Below are positions 10,864 to 17,257 of a stretch of DNA of 34,916 bases, piece after piece (the stretch's first letter is position 1; each line of letters begins with the position of its first letter). The position numbers and the translations under genes are program-made. The notes beneath the pieces were generated by a model. That model saw nothing but the letters and a program-made list of their open reading frames with translations, was not told the origin of the DNA and searched no databases. The stretch lies in contig JAEYQN010000095.1 in the NCBI GenBank assembly GCA_023409995.1, positions 1 through 34,916 of the forward strand, given 5' to 3'. The DNA is from Cyanobacteria bacterium OH_CBB_238 (GTDB taxonomy: Bacteria; Cyanobacteriota; Vampirovibrionia; Gastranaerophilales; Gastranaerophilaceae).

Positions 10864-11019
10864 CTATTTTATTGCAACAAGTCTTGATGAAATACCCATG
10901 TCGGAGTTAATCATTTTGGCACTTGCTAAAGCCATTGCTCTTCTTTTTTTTGCACCTCTAAGCAAAAATTCTACTCCTTCAGAAATGTTGCTGGTTGGAG
11001 TTTTAGCCTTCTTTATCAT
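10864..11019 (-). CDS. Small basic protein of unknown function (51 aa)
   Basis: A short minus-strand frame not belonging to any family I recognise. It encodes 51 residues beginning MIKKAKTPTSNISEGVEFLL and continuing with the basic stretch RGAKKRRAMALASAKM. Support for a real gene: AGGA lies 9 nt before the ATG, a terminator with the right polarity follows, and the otherwise empty 500-nt gap is explained by it. The composition (amphipathic, Lys/Arg-rich middle, no membrane segment) fits a small cytosolic protein, perhaps nucleic-acid binding, but that is a guess. The opposite strand has a 75-codon frame with a hydrophobic, unconvincing product. Confidence 0.55.
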   Translation of the reverse strand: MIKKAKTPTSNISEGVEFLLRGAKKRRAMALASAKMINSDMGISSRLVAIK

Positions 11020-11185
11020 TATCACACATCCTATTTATCTCATATTTTTTTTATCGACAAATTTAATCTATTCTTAAGTCATTTTTTCTCTAGTGTTACA
11101 TTTGTTTACACTAATGTTCTGTTTTTGAGAATTGGAATAGCCCAGACCTTGCAAATACTTATTTATCCTATATAGCATTTATTGC

Positions 11186-11214
11186 TTTACACTAAAACTA
11201 AAATTAGCTATTAT
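11186..11214 (+). promoter_or_regulatory. Promoter of the prepilin-like fibre gene
   Basis: TTTACA (11186-11191), a 17-nt spacer and TATTAT (11209-11214). The ten bases TTTACACTAA covering the -35 box also occur at 11105-11114, where they form half of a TAGTGT/ACACTA dyad (11091-11113). A regulator may bind there. The rest of the 11020-11276 gap shows no gene. Confidence 0.6.
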
Positions 11215-11276
11215 AGAAGGAATTAGATATGCCATGATCTTGTTTAGTCTCTGATTTTGAAGGGTGATGTACTACA

Positions 11277-12542
11277 ATGAACTTGAAAAAAATAAGAATG
11301 GGGTTCTCAATAGCAGAAGCATTAATTACATTAATGATAATTAGTATGATTTTAGCTGCTGTGTTGCCGGTTGTATCCAAAAAAAGAAACACCAATGATT
11401 CTGTATGGCAGTATGTATCCAATGGCACAGGGGCAAATAGCTCGGCTTATTTTGCTTTAGGTAACTCACAATCTGCTATTTTGGGTTATTCTTCTCTGCC
11501 AGATTCTTCAAATAAAAGCAAGCTTGTTGTAGTGGCTCCAAAGGAGGATTTTGATAATGATGATTATCCGATACAGCGCTCTTTGATAGATTTTTATCAG
11601 CAACAATCGGGTGTTCCAGCTTTGGCTAACACAGGTAGAATTGCTTTCGATACAAATGGAAATATTGCTATAGGCAGAGATTCTTTAACTGCTACTACGC
11701 CTCTCGGTCCAACGGATGATGAGGATGGTAGTGCAAATACTGCTGTCGGTTTTAGAGCTCTCTCTGCTAATTATTTAGGGTATAATAATACTGCTTTGGG
11801 GAATAAAGCTTTGGAATCTAATGTTGCAGCTTCAGATAATGTAGGTGTCGGATATCGAGCATTGCAGAGCACCACAGGTAGTGGTAATACTGGTATTGGT
11901 TCCCAGGCATTGGCTAGCAATAAGGGAGCTCAAAATACGGCAGTTGGTTATAACGCATTAAGAAATAATACCTCTGGAATCAGTAATGTAGCTATTGGTA
12001 GTGGTGCTGGAAATAATACTAATGATAGTAACAAGCTATATATTGAATCTAATACAGCTTTTACAGGCGTAAATTCATTGATTTATGGTGATTTTGCCGC
12101 ACGCTTTATAAGAATAAATGGTACTATTTTTAATGCTTCTAATGTTGCATACATTGCTTCAGATAAAAGATTAAAAGATATAAAATGTAATTTTTCTGAC
12201 GGAATAGATAAAATTCTTAAAATAAATCCTGTTTCTTTTGTGTATAAAAAAGATCCTAAAAAGCTTGTAAAAACAGGGGTTATTGCCCAGGATCTTCAGA
12301 AGATTTTCCCTGATTCAGTTACGAAAGGTCCTGATGGGTATCTTTATGTGGACACATCAGAAATTCTTTTTGCACTCGTTAATTCAGTAAAACAACTTCA
12401 TTTAACGGCGACATCTAATGCGGACAAAATTACTAATTTAGAAAATATTGTAAAAACACAACAAGAAGAAATTAACTTGATAAAGCAGCAAAATGAATTG
12501 TTGGTGAAGCAATTGAGTCTACAAAAAAACAAAAAACATTAG
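11277..12542 (+). CDS. Prepilin-leader fibre protein with YadA-like repeats and self-cleaving S74 domain
   Basis: 421 residues, ATG with GGGTGAT upstream. The N-terminus is a textbook prepilin leader: MNLKKIRMG, then FSIAEALITL with Glu at +5, then a ~20-residue hydrophobic helix. Prepilin peptidase should cut after Gly9 and the helix would anchor or assemble the protein like a (pseudo)pilin. A linker of ~95 residues leads to about seven NTAVGxxAL repeats (residues ~129-245). A peptidase S74 domain follows with the Ser295/Lys300 dyad in ASDKRLKDI, then GVIAQDLQKIFP and YVDTSEILFALVNSVKQL, and a C-terminal coiled coil. It is a shorter paralogue of the gene at the window start. Leader and S74 tail predict two proteolytic maturations, one at each end. 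Confidence 0.9.
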   Translation: MNLKKIRMGFSIAEALITLMIISMILAAVLPVVSKKRNTNDSVWQYVSNGTGANSSAYFALGNSQSAILGYSSLPDSSNKSKLVVVAPKEDFDNDDYPIQRSLIDFYQQQSGVPALANTGRIAFDTNGNIAIGRDSLTATTPLGPTDDEDGSANTAVGFRALSANYLGYNNTALGNKALESNVAASDNVGVGYRALQSTTGSGNTGIGSQALASNKGAQNTAVGYNALRNNTSGISNVAIGSGAGNNTNDSNKLYIESNTAFTGVNSLIYGDFAARFIRINGTIFNASNVAYIASDKRLKDIKCNFSDGIDKILKINPVSFVYKKDPKKLVKTGVIAQDLQKIFPDSVTKGPDGYLYVDTSEILFALVNSVKQLHLTATSNADKITNLENIVKTQQEEINLIKQQNELLVKQLSLQKNKKH

Positions 12543-12563
12543 TAAATTTGCATATTCTTTTTC

Positions 12564-12572
12564 TGTTATAAT
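12564..12572 (+). promoter_or_regulatory. Extended -10 promoter upstream of the NfnA-like gene
   Basis: TGTTATAAT forms a perfect extended -10 (TGnTATAAT). No good -35 sits at normal spacing, which is usual for this promoter type. Predicted start near 12579, about 38 nt before the GTG codon. Confidence 0.55.
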
Positions 12573-12616
12573 GTTTTATAGGTGTAGATGGATTAAAATC
12601 AGTATTGGAGAAAAAA

Positions 12617-13465
12617 GTGGGATACGAAATTTTATCAAAAATAGAGCTTTGCCCAAATCAGTATGAACTAAGAATAAAAGCTCCTTATATAACAAGAAAT
12701 GCAAAAGCGGGTCAGTTTATCATTTTGAGAGTTGATAAAAATGGTGAAAGAGTGCCTCTTACAATAGCAGATGTTGATAAAACTAATGGCGAGCTTACAA
12801 TTGTATTTATGGCTGTTGGGTATTCTACAAAGAATCTTGCGGAACTTAATGTTGGTGATGAGATTGCTGATTTAGTAGGTCCACTGGGGAAACCGACTGA
12901 TATCGAAAAGTATGGAACCGTTGTTTGTTTAGCAGGTGGTTATGGTGCTGCTCCTTGTTATTTAATTGCTAAAGCTTTTAAAGAAGCAGGTAACAAAGTT
13001 TATATGATTATGGGAGCAAGGACAAAAGATTTGATTTTTTGGGAAGATAAAATGAAAGATGCTTGCACAGAGCTGTTTATTACAACAGATGATGGCAGTT
13101 ATGGAACAAAAGGTTTTGTAACAAATATTTTATCTGATTTGATGGGTAAAGAAAAAATTGATTATGCGATTGCTGTTGGACCTATGCCGATGATGAGAGC
13201 TGTTGCGGAACAAACTAGAGGTACTGAGATTAAAACCGAAGCAAGTATGAACCCAATAATGGTTGATGGAACTGGAATGTGTGGGGCTTGCAGAGTAACT
13301 GTGGGTGGCGAAGTTAAATTTGCTTGTGTTGATGGTCCTGACTTTGATGCTCATAAAATTGACTTTGATGAGGTTATGAACCGAAGCAGAGTGTATAAAA
13401 ATCAAGAAAAACATAGAGACGAAAACTGTAATTTACTAAAACAGGCTGATGTTCTTGGTAAGTAG
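12617..13465 (+). CDS. Sulfide/dihydroorotate dehydrogenase-like FAD/NAD-binding protein (NfnA-like)
   Basis: 282 residues from GTG 12617, with GGAG 6 nt upstream; the TTG at 12605 has no ribosome site. The ferredoxin-reductase fold shows an FAD-binding start (AKAGQFIILRVDKNGERVPL, TIADVD), a nucleotide-binding loop (VVCLAGGYGAAPCYLIAKAF), YMIMGARTKDLIFWEDKM, and a C-terminal 2Fe-2S site in DGTGMCGACRV and FACVDGPDFD. This form matches the small subunit of NADH-dependent reduced ferredoxin:NADP oxidoreductase (NfnA) and the PyrK-like subfamily. In most genomes NfnB (glutamate-synthase-like subunit) lies directly downstream; here it does not. The enzyme either works with a partner encoded elsewhere or has another acceptor. 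PyrK is less likely because pyrD is absent and the C-terminal pattern is Nfn-like. Confidence 0.85.
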   Translation: MGYEILSKIELCPNQYELRIKAPYITRNAKAGQFIILRVDKNGERVPLTIADVDKTNGELTIVFMAVGYSTKNLAELNVGDEIADLVGPLGKPTDIEKYGTVVCLAGGYGAAPCYLIAKAFKEAGNKVYMIMGARTKDLIFWEDKMKDACTELFITTDDGSYGTKGFVTNILSDLMGKEKIDYAIAVGPMPMMRAVAEQTRGTEIKTEASMNPIMVDGTGMCGACRVTVGGEVKFACVDGPDFDAHKIDFDEVMNRSRVYKNQEKHRDENCNLLKQADVLGK

Positions 13466-13484
13466 CCTATAGATTGGAGAAAAA

Positions 13485-13661
13485 ATGAGCCTTCCTATTT
13501 GTCCTTTAATGAGTGCTGGGAATTCTATTGAGGTTATTTGTGCACAAGATAAATGTGCTTGGTACGTCAAGAGTTACAAAACGTGTTCAGTTTTCTTGTT
13601 AGGACACAATGCTGTTCTTGATATCAAACAAAAACAATCTTTGTTAAAAGAAAAAAAATAG
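13485..13661 (+). CDS. Small four-cysteine protein (58 aa), possible metal-binding
   Basis: A short gene starting at ATG 13485 with GGAG 5 nt upstream, 19 nt after the NfnA-like gene. The product begins MSLPICPLMSAG and continues with VICAQDKCAWYVKSYKTCSV. Cysteines at 6, 19, 24 and 34, with a CxxxxC pair followed by Trp, look like a small zinc- or iron-binding knuckle. I do not recognise the family. Strong ribosome site, operon position and a terminator fused to its stop codon make it a convincing gene. It may serve the neighbouring Fe-S flavoprotein, but no sequence feature proves that. Confidence 0.75.
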   Translation: MSLPICPLMSAGNSIEVICAQDKCAWYVKSYKTCSVFLLGHNAVLDIKQKQSLLKEKK

Positions 13662-13679
13662 GGGACTTTCCCCTATTTT
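13655..13679. terminator. Bidirectional intrinsic terminator
   Basis: AAAATAGGGGA (13655-13665) and TCCCCTATTTT (13669-13679) form a perfect 11-bp stem around CTT. On the plus strand it ends the NfnA-like/four-Cys operon. On the minus strand it is followed by a run of T and lies ~40 nt beyond the HtrA stop, so it can end both transcripts. Confidence 0.85.
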
Positions 13680-13716
13680 AAAATCTCTAATTCTCTCTCT
13701 CGTTTTGTTTTGTGAA

Positions 13717-14430
13717 TTAATTTGAACTTATTTTTGATTTTCCTTTAGAGTTGTATTGACTAATTAAAACTTTTGCTTCATTCACTGGAATCGCAAACCC
13801 AATGCCAATATTGGATTTATTATTATCAGGATTGAATATTGATTGACTGATTCCGATAACTTCACCTTCAGCATTTACTATTGGTCCACCAGAACTTCCG
13901 GGATTTATTGCTGCATCAGTTTGAATTTTATTTCTTGTATAGTCTATTCTGGAGACTATACCAGTTGTTAATGTTCCGTTAAATCCAAAAGGATTCCCAA
14001 TAGCTAATACTTTCTGTCCGACCCTCAATTTTGAAGAATCACCAAGCCTTATTATGGGAAGATCTTTTTTAGGAACTATTTTTAAAAGAGCTAAGTCTTT
14101 ATTCTTTCCGAGAATGCTAGTTACATTGGCTTTATAGACTTCTCCATTTGCAGTAGTTACTTCTATTGTTTTTGCTCCATCAATTACATGAGAGCTGGTT
14201 AAAATTAAACCATTAGATTCAATAACGCATCCGGTACCGCTCGAAATGCCATCATCTACTTGAGCATCGACGGCAACAATTGCTGGATTTATTTTTTCAT
14301 AAACAGTAATATTTATTAATTCATCTTGATCAACGTTTTTGTTGAAACTGTATGAATAAGCGGATTGGTTACCTACTGCCAATATAAAAGCAAATATAAT
14401 TGCAAAAAGTTTTGAATATAATTCTCTCAT
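13717..14430 (-). CDS. HtrA/DegP-like serine protease without PDZ domain, secreted
   Basis: 237 residues from ATG 14430, preceded by GGGGAA; an ATG 30 nt earlier lacks a ribosome site and would bury the signal peptide. Residues 1-26 (MRELYSKLF, then a hydrophobic core ending in NQSAYS) form a signal peptide, so the enzyme acts outside the cytoplasmic membrane. The chymotrypsin-like triad is His81 (LTSSHVID), Asp112 (NKDLALLKI) and Ser180 (INPGSSGGPIV). Classic HtrA motifs VGQKVLAIGNPFGF, TTGIVS and GIGFAIPV are present. It ends right after the protease domain, so the PDZ domains of DegP/DegQ/DegS (350-470 aa) are absent. It likely degrades misfolded envelope proteins without PDZ gating. It diverges from glcD. 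Confidence 0.9.
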   Translation of the reverse strand: MRELYSKLFAIIFAFILAVGNQSAYSYSFNKNVDQDELINITVYEKINPAIVAVDAQVDDGISSGTGCVIESNGLILTSSHVIDGAKTIEVTTANGEVYKANVTSILGKNKDLALLKIVPKKDLPIIRLGDSSKLRVGQKVLAIGNPFGFNGTLTTGIVSRIDYTRNKIQTDAAINPGSSGGPIVNAEGEVIGISQSIFNPDNNKSNIGIGFAIPVNEAKVLISQYNSKGKSKISSN

Positions 14431-14567
14431 TTTTCCCCACTCGTGTTTCCTATATACCACATTTAACAGCTATTTAATATTTCCCACATTGCCGAATTAG
14501 ACTCATCGTTTTATATATTAAATTGTCTATTATAATTTCAATCCAAAAAAAATATTTAATATCTGTT

Positions 14568-14595
14568 TTGTATTGTCTAAGTTTTGGCTTATAAT
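14568..14595 (+). promoter_or_regulatory. Candidate promoter of the GlcD-like gene
   Basis: TTGTAT (14568-14573), a 16-nt spacer and a perfect TATAAT (14590-14595). The start would fall near 14602, giving a very short leader that still includes GAGG before the TTG codon. The 184-nt gap to htrA must also hold the minus-strand promoter, which I could not place. Confidence 0.45.
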
Positions 14596-14614
14596 TGTAT
14601 AAGAGGATTGCGTT

Positions 14615-16024
14615 TTGAAGACTATAATATCTAAGGATAGTGATTTAATAAAAGACTTGTCTCGCATTGTTGGCAGAGACAATATTCTTTTTGAATTAGA
14701 CGAACGCTATTCATATTCTTTTGATGCAACTAATATTTCTGATAATTCAGGAATTGCAGATATAGTGGTTTTTCCCACTACCACTCCTCATGTCAGTAGG
14801 ATTCTGGCATATGCTAATGAAAACCTAATACCTGTTGTGCCCAGGTGTGCCGGTACGAATCATGTTGGGGGCTGTATTCCAATAAATGGAGGTATAGTTC
14901 TTAGTTTTGCAAAAATGAATAAAATATTGAAAATAAATAAAGAGAATTTAACCTGCACTGTTGAGCCAGGAGTTGTGATTGCTGACTTAAAGAATGCAGT
15001 AGCAAAAAATAACTTATTTTACCCTCCAGACCCGTCTAATTTTGCAGTCTCTATGATAGGAGGAAGTATCGCTTTGTCTTCTGGTGGTTCTACTTCTTTT
15101 AAATATGGGACAACAAAAGATTACGTTTTGGATTTAGAGGTAGTATTGGCAGATGGTTCGGTAATAAATACTGGTAGTTCGTGTTCGAAAAATGTTACCG
15201 GATATAATTTGACTCAGCTATTTGTTGGATCTGAAGGGACATTGGGTATTGTTACAAAAGCTACATTAAAATTGCTACCTTGTTTTGAGTCTAAAAAAGT
15301 TATGCTTGTTTATTTTGCTTCAATTGAAGATGCCTCTAAATCTGTTAATTCGATAATATCTAACTTGATAACTCCAACCGTTATGGATCTGATGGATAAG
15401 AAGACGTTAAGAACAATTGAAGATTTTTATCCCTCAGGATTGTTGGTGAATGAAGAAGCAGCCTTATTGATTGAGGTTGATGGACCAGAAGATTCACTCA
15501 ACAGACAATATAAAACAATAAAGGAAATTTGCAGAAGCCATGGAGCTACTGATATAAGACTAGCGGAATCAAAAGAAGAAGCTGATAAAATTTGGACAGC
15601 CAGACGTGCTGCATACGGGGCTACAGCAAAACTTGCCCCTGTGGTGGTTAATGAGGATATTGTTGTTCCTAGGGAAAATATTGTTAAACTTGTTTTGGGT
15701 TTACAAGAAATTGGTATAAAAAATTCTTTAACGATGTGTATAATGGGGCATATCGGTGATGGTAATATTCACCCAAATATTGCTTTAGATCCTAGAAAGT
15801 CGATAGAATTAGAACGTTATAAGAAAGCCCAGCAAGAAATTTATGATTTAACAATATCTCTTGATGGAACTTTGTCTGGCGAACATGGGATAGGATGTGA
15901 AAAATCCAAATTTTTAAATAAGGTCCTTTCTAAAAATGTTATTGATATTATGAAGCAGATGAAAATGCTCTTTGACCCTAGAAATATTTTAAACCCAGGA
16001 AAACTATTTCATTCGGGTGAGTAG
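14615..16024 (+). CDS. glcD: FAD-linked oxidase, glycolate/D-lactate dehydrogenase GlcD-like
   Basis: 469 residues, TTG start with GAGG 8 nt upstream. The PCMH-type FAD-binding domain shows PRCAGTNHVGG (GlcD usually has RGxGTxxxGG), TVEPGVVIADL, YPPDPSNFAVSMIGGSIA and VGSEGTLGIVTKATLKLLP. The C-terminal oxidase domain shows VVNEDIVVPREN, GHIGDGNIHPN and SGEHGIGCEKSKFL. These are the blocks of GlcD and D-lactate dehydrogenases, which oxidise 2-hydroxyacids to 2-oxoacids. The glcE/glcF subunits are not adjacent, so the single-subunit D-lactate dehydrogenase type or use with a distant partner is possible. cutA follows 38 nt later. Confidence 0.9.
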   Translation: MKTIISKDSDLIKDLSRIVGRDNILFELDERYSYSFDATNISDNSGIADIVVFPTTTPHVSRILAYANENLIPVVPRCAGTNHVGGCIPINGGIVLSFAKMNKILKINKENLTCTVEPGVVIADLKNAVAKNNLFYPPDPSNFAVSMIGGSIALSSGGSTSFKYGTTKDYVLDLEVVLADGSVINTGSSCSKNVTGYNLTQLFVGSEGTLGIVTKATLKLLPCFESKKVMLVYFASIEDASKSVNSIISNLITPTVMDLMDKKTLRTIEDFYPSGLLVNEEAALLIEVDGPEDSLNRQYKTIKEICRSHGATDIRLAESKEEADKIWTARRAAYGATAKLAPVVVNEDIVVPRENIVKLVLGLQEIGIKNSLTMCIMGHIGDGNIHPNIALDPRKSIELERYKKAQQEIYDLTISLDGTLSGEHGIGCEKSKFLNKVLSKNVIDIMKQMKMLFDPRNILNPGKLFHSGE

Positions 16025-16062
16025 CTTAGAAGTTATTATGGATTAGTAAAAGGAGAAATAAT

Positions 16063-16383
16063 ATGTCTTACTGTATAGTGAATTGTACAACCTCAAATAA
16101 AAAAAATGCTGTAGAAATAGCAAAAGCATTAATCGAGAATAAATTTGCAGCATGCATAAATATAGTACCTAATGTAGTTTCTATATACAAATGGGAAGAC
16201 AATATATGTGAAGGTGAAGAATTTTTATTAATTATTAAAACTCAAAAAAAATTATTCAAAAAAGTTGAAAAATTAATTCTTGAAAAACACGAATATGAAG
16301 TGCCTGAAATAATATGTACACCTATTGATAAAGGCAATGAAGAATATTTGAAATGGTTAAAATCTGAGACTAAAGGATGTTAG
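16063..16383 (+). CDS. cutA: Divalent-cation tolerance protein CutA
   Basis: 106 residues, the normal CutA1 size. Conserved family elements are present in order: ENKFAACINIVPNVVSIYKW, GEEFLLIIKTQKKL, EKHEYEVPEIICTPI and EEYLKWL. CutA forms stable ferredoxin-like trimers that bind divalent metals; its precise role is unsettled. AAAGGAGA directly before the ATG is the strongest ribosome site in the window. It follows the GlcD-like gene and its last codons overlap the start of the metallopeptidase-like gene. Confidence 0.96.
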   Translation: MSYCIVNCTTSNKKNAVEIAKALIENKFAACINIVPNVVSIYKWEDNICEGEEFLLIIKTQKKLFKKVEKLILEKHEYEVPEIICTPIDKGNEEYLKWLKSETKGC

Positions 16384-17198
16384 CGACAAGCGAAGATAAA
16401 AATAAGATAAACAAAAGAATATTAATAAAATTTCTTGAAAGTTTAGATATAAACGTGAACACCAATACAAAAGCTAGGGGACATCAGGGTTTTTTTCTGA
16501 AAAATAGAATTGATGTCTCTAAGCTTCTTAATGATGAGCGTTCTATTGAAGTTATGGTGCATGAGTTTGCCCATTACATTCATAGCAAAATTGAGAATGA
16601 TATACACAAGACAGGGGGATCTCTTGAAAAACTCTTTTGTTATGCAGACTGTAAAATAATAGAGAATGAGTTAAAAAAAGTAACTCAGTTTGTAGATAAG
16701 TCATCAAGAATGCTAACCTTAATGCGAATGAAAGACGAAACTTGGTTAGAAATAAAAACTCATGATGTAATTATTAAAAAGGATTATCCTAAATTTCAGC
16801 GATCCAAAAAATTTTGTGAATTTGATAAATATATAAAAAAATCAGATGCTAAATATCTTCTAAAATACGATAGAGTTAAAATTTTGACGCCGTTTCTTAA
16901 AAGAGAAAAAATCATAAGTATTGCAAATCTTGATTCTGATTATGATATGCCAAGAGCATTCTCCTCATATATAAAAATGAAGTCATATCAAAGAAAGCAG
17001 TCTAGAATATCAAGAAGAATAAATAAGTTGAACAAATACTACAATAGGCCTTCAGAATTGTTTGCCAGATTTGTTGAAGGTTATTTTATAGACAGGGATT
17101 CTGTTGTTAAGCTAGCTCCTTATACTACGCTTAAATTCAATGAACTTATGGCTAAAGGTTATTATTTTGAATTGCATAAAATATTTGATATGTTTTAA
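16377..17198 (+). CDS. Zincin-like metallopeptidase (HEFAH), family unknown
   Basis: 273 residues. The ATG overlaps the cutA stop in ATGTTAG, so translation is probably coupled. VMVHEFAHYIHS contains a zinc-binding HExxH (His62, Glu63, His66). A candidate third ligand is in RPSELFARFVEGYF (Glu227 or Glu234), the ELxAR..E pattern seen in several phage- and plasmid-associated zincins. The middle is very rich in Lys/Arg with no membrane segment or signal peptide. I cannot assign it to a named peptidase family. It could be a cytoplasmic protease or a nucleic-acid-associated zincin. Confidence 0.65.
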   Translation: MLATSEDKNKINKRILIKFLESLDINVNTNTKARGHQGFFLKNRIDVSKLLNDERSIEVMVHEFAHYIHSKIENDIHKTGGSLEKLFCYADCKIIENELKKVTQFVDKSSRMLTLMRMKDETWLEIKTHDVIIKKDYPKFQRSKKFCEFDKYIKKSDAKYLLKYDRVKILTPFLKREKIISIANLDSDYDMPRAFSSYIKMKSYQRKQSRISRRINKLNKYYNRPSELFARFVEGYFIDRDSVVKLAPYTTLKFNELMAKGYYFELHKIFDMF

Positions 17199-17257
17199 GT
17201 CTGATGATACATCGATAAAATGATGGATAATTATAAAAAATGGACTAAAATTGTTGT

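Noticed and set aside
10850..11077. 75-codon plus-strand frame, hydrophobic
   Set aside because: It lies opposite the better-supported 51-aa minus-strand gene, has no ribosome site, and its product is the antisense of coding sequence.
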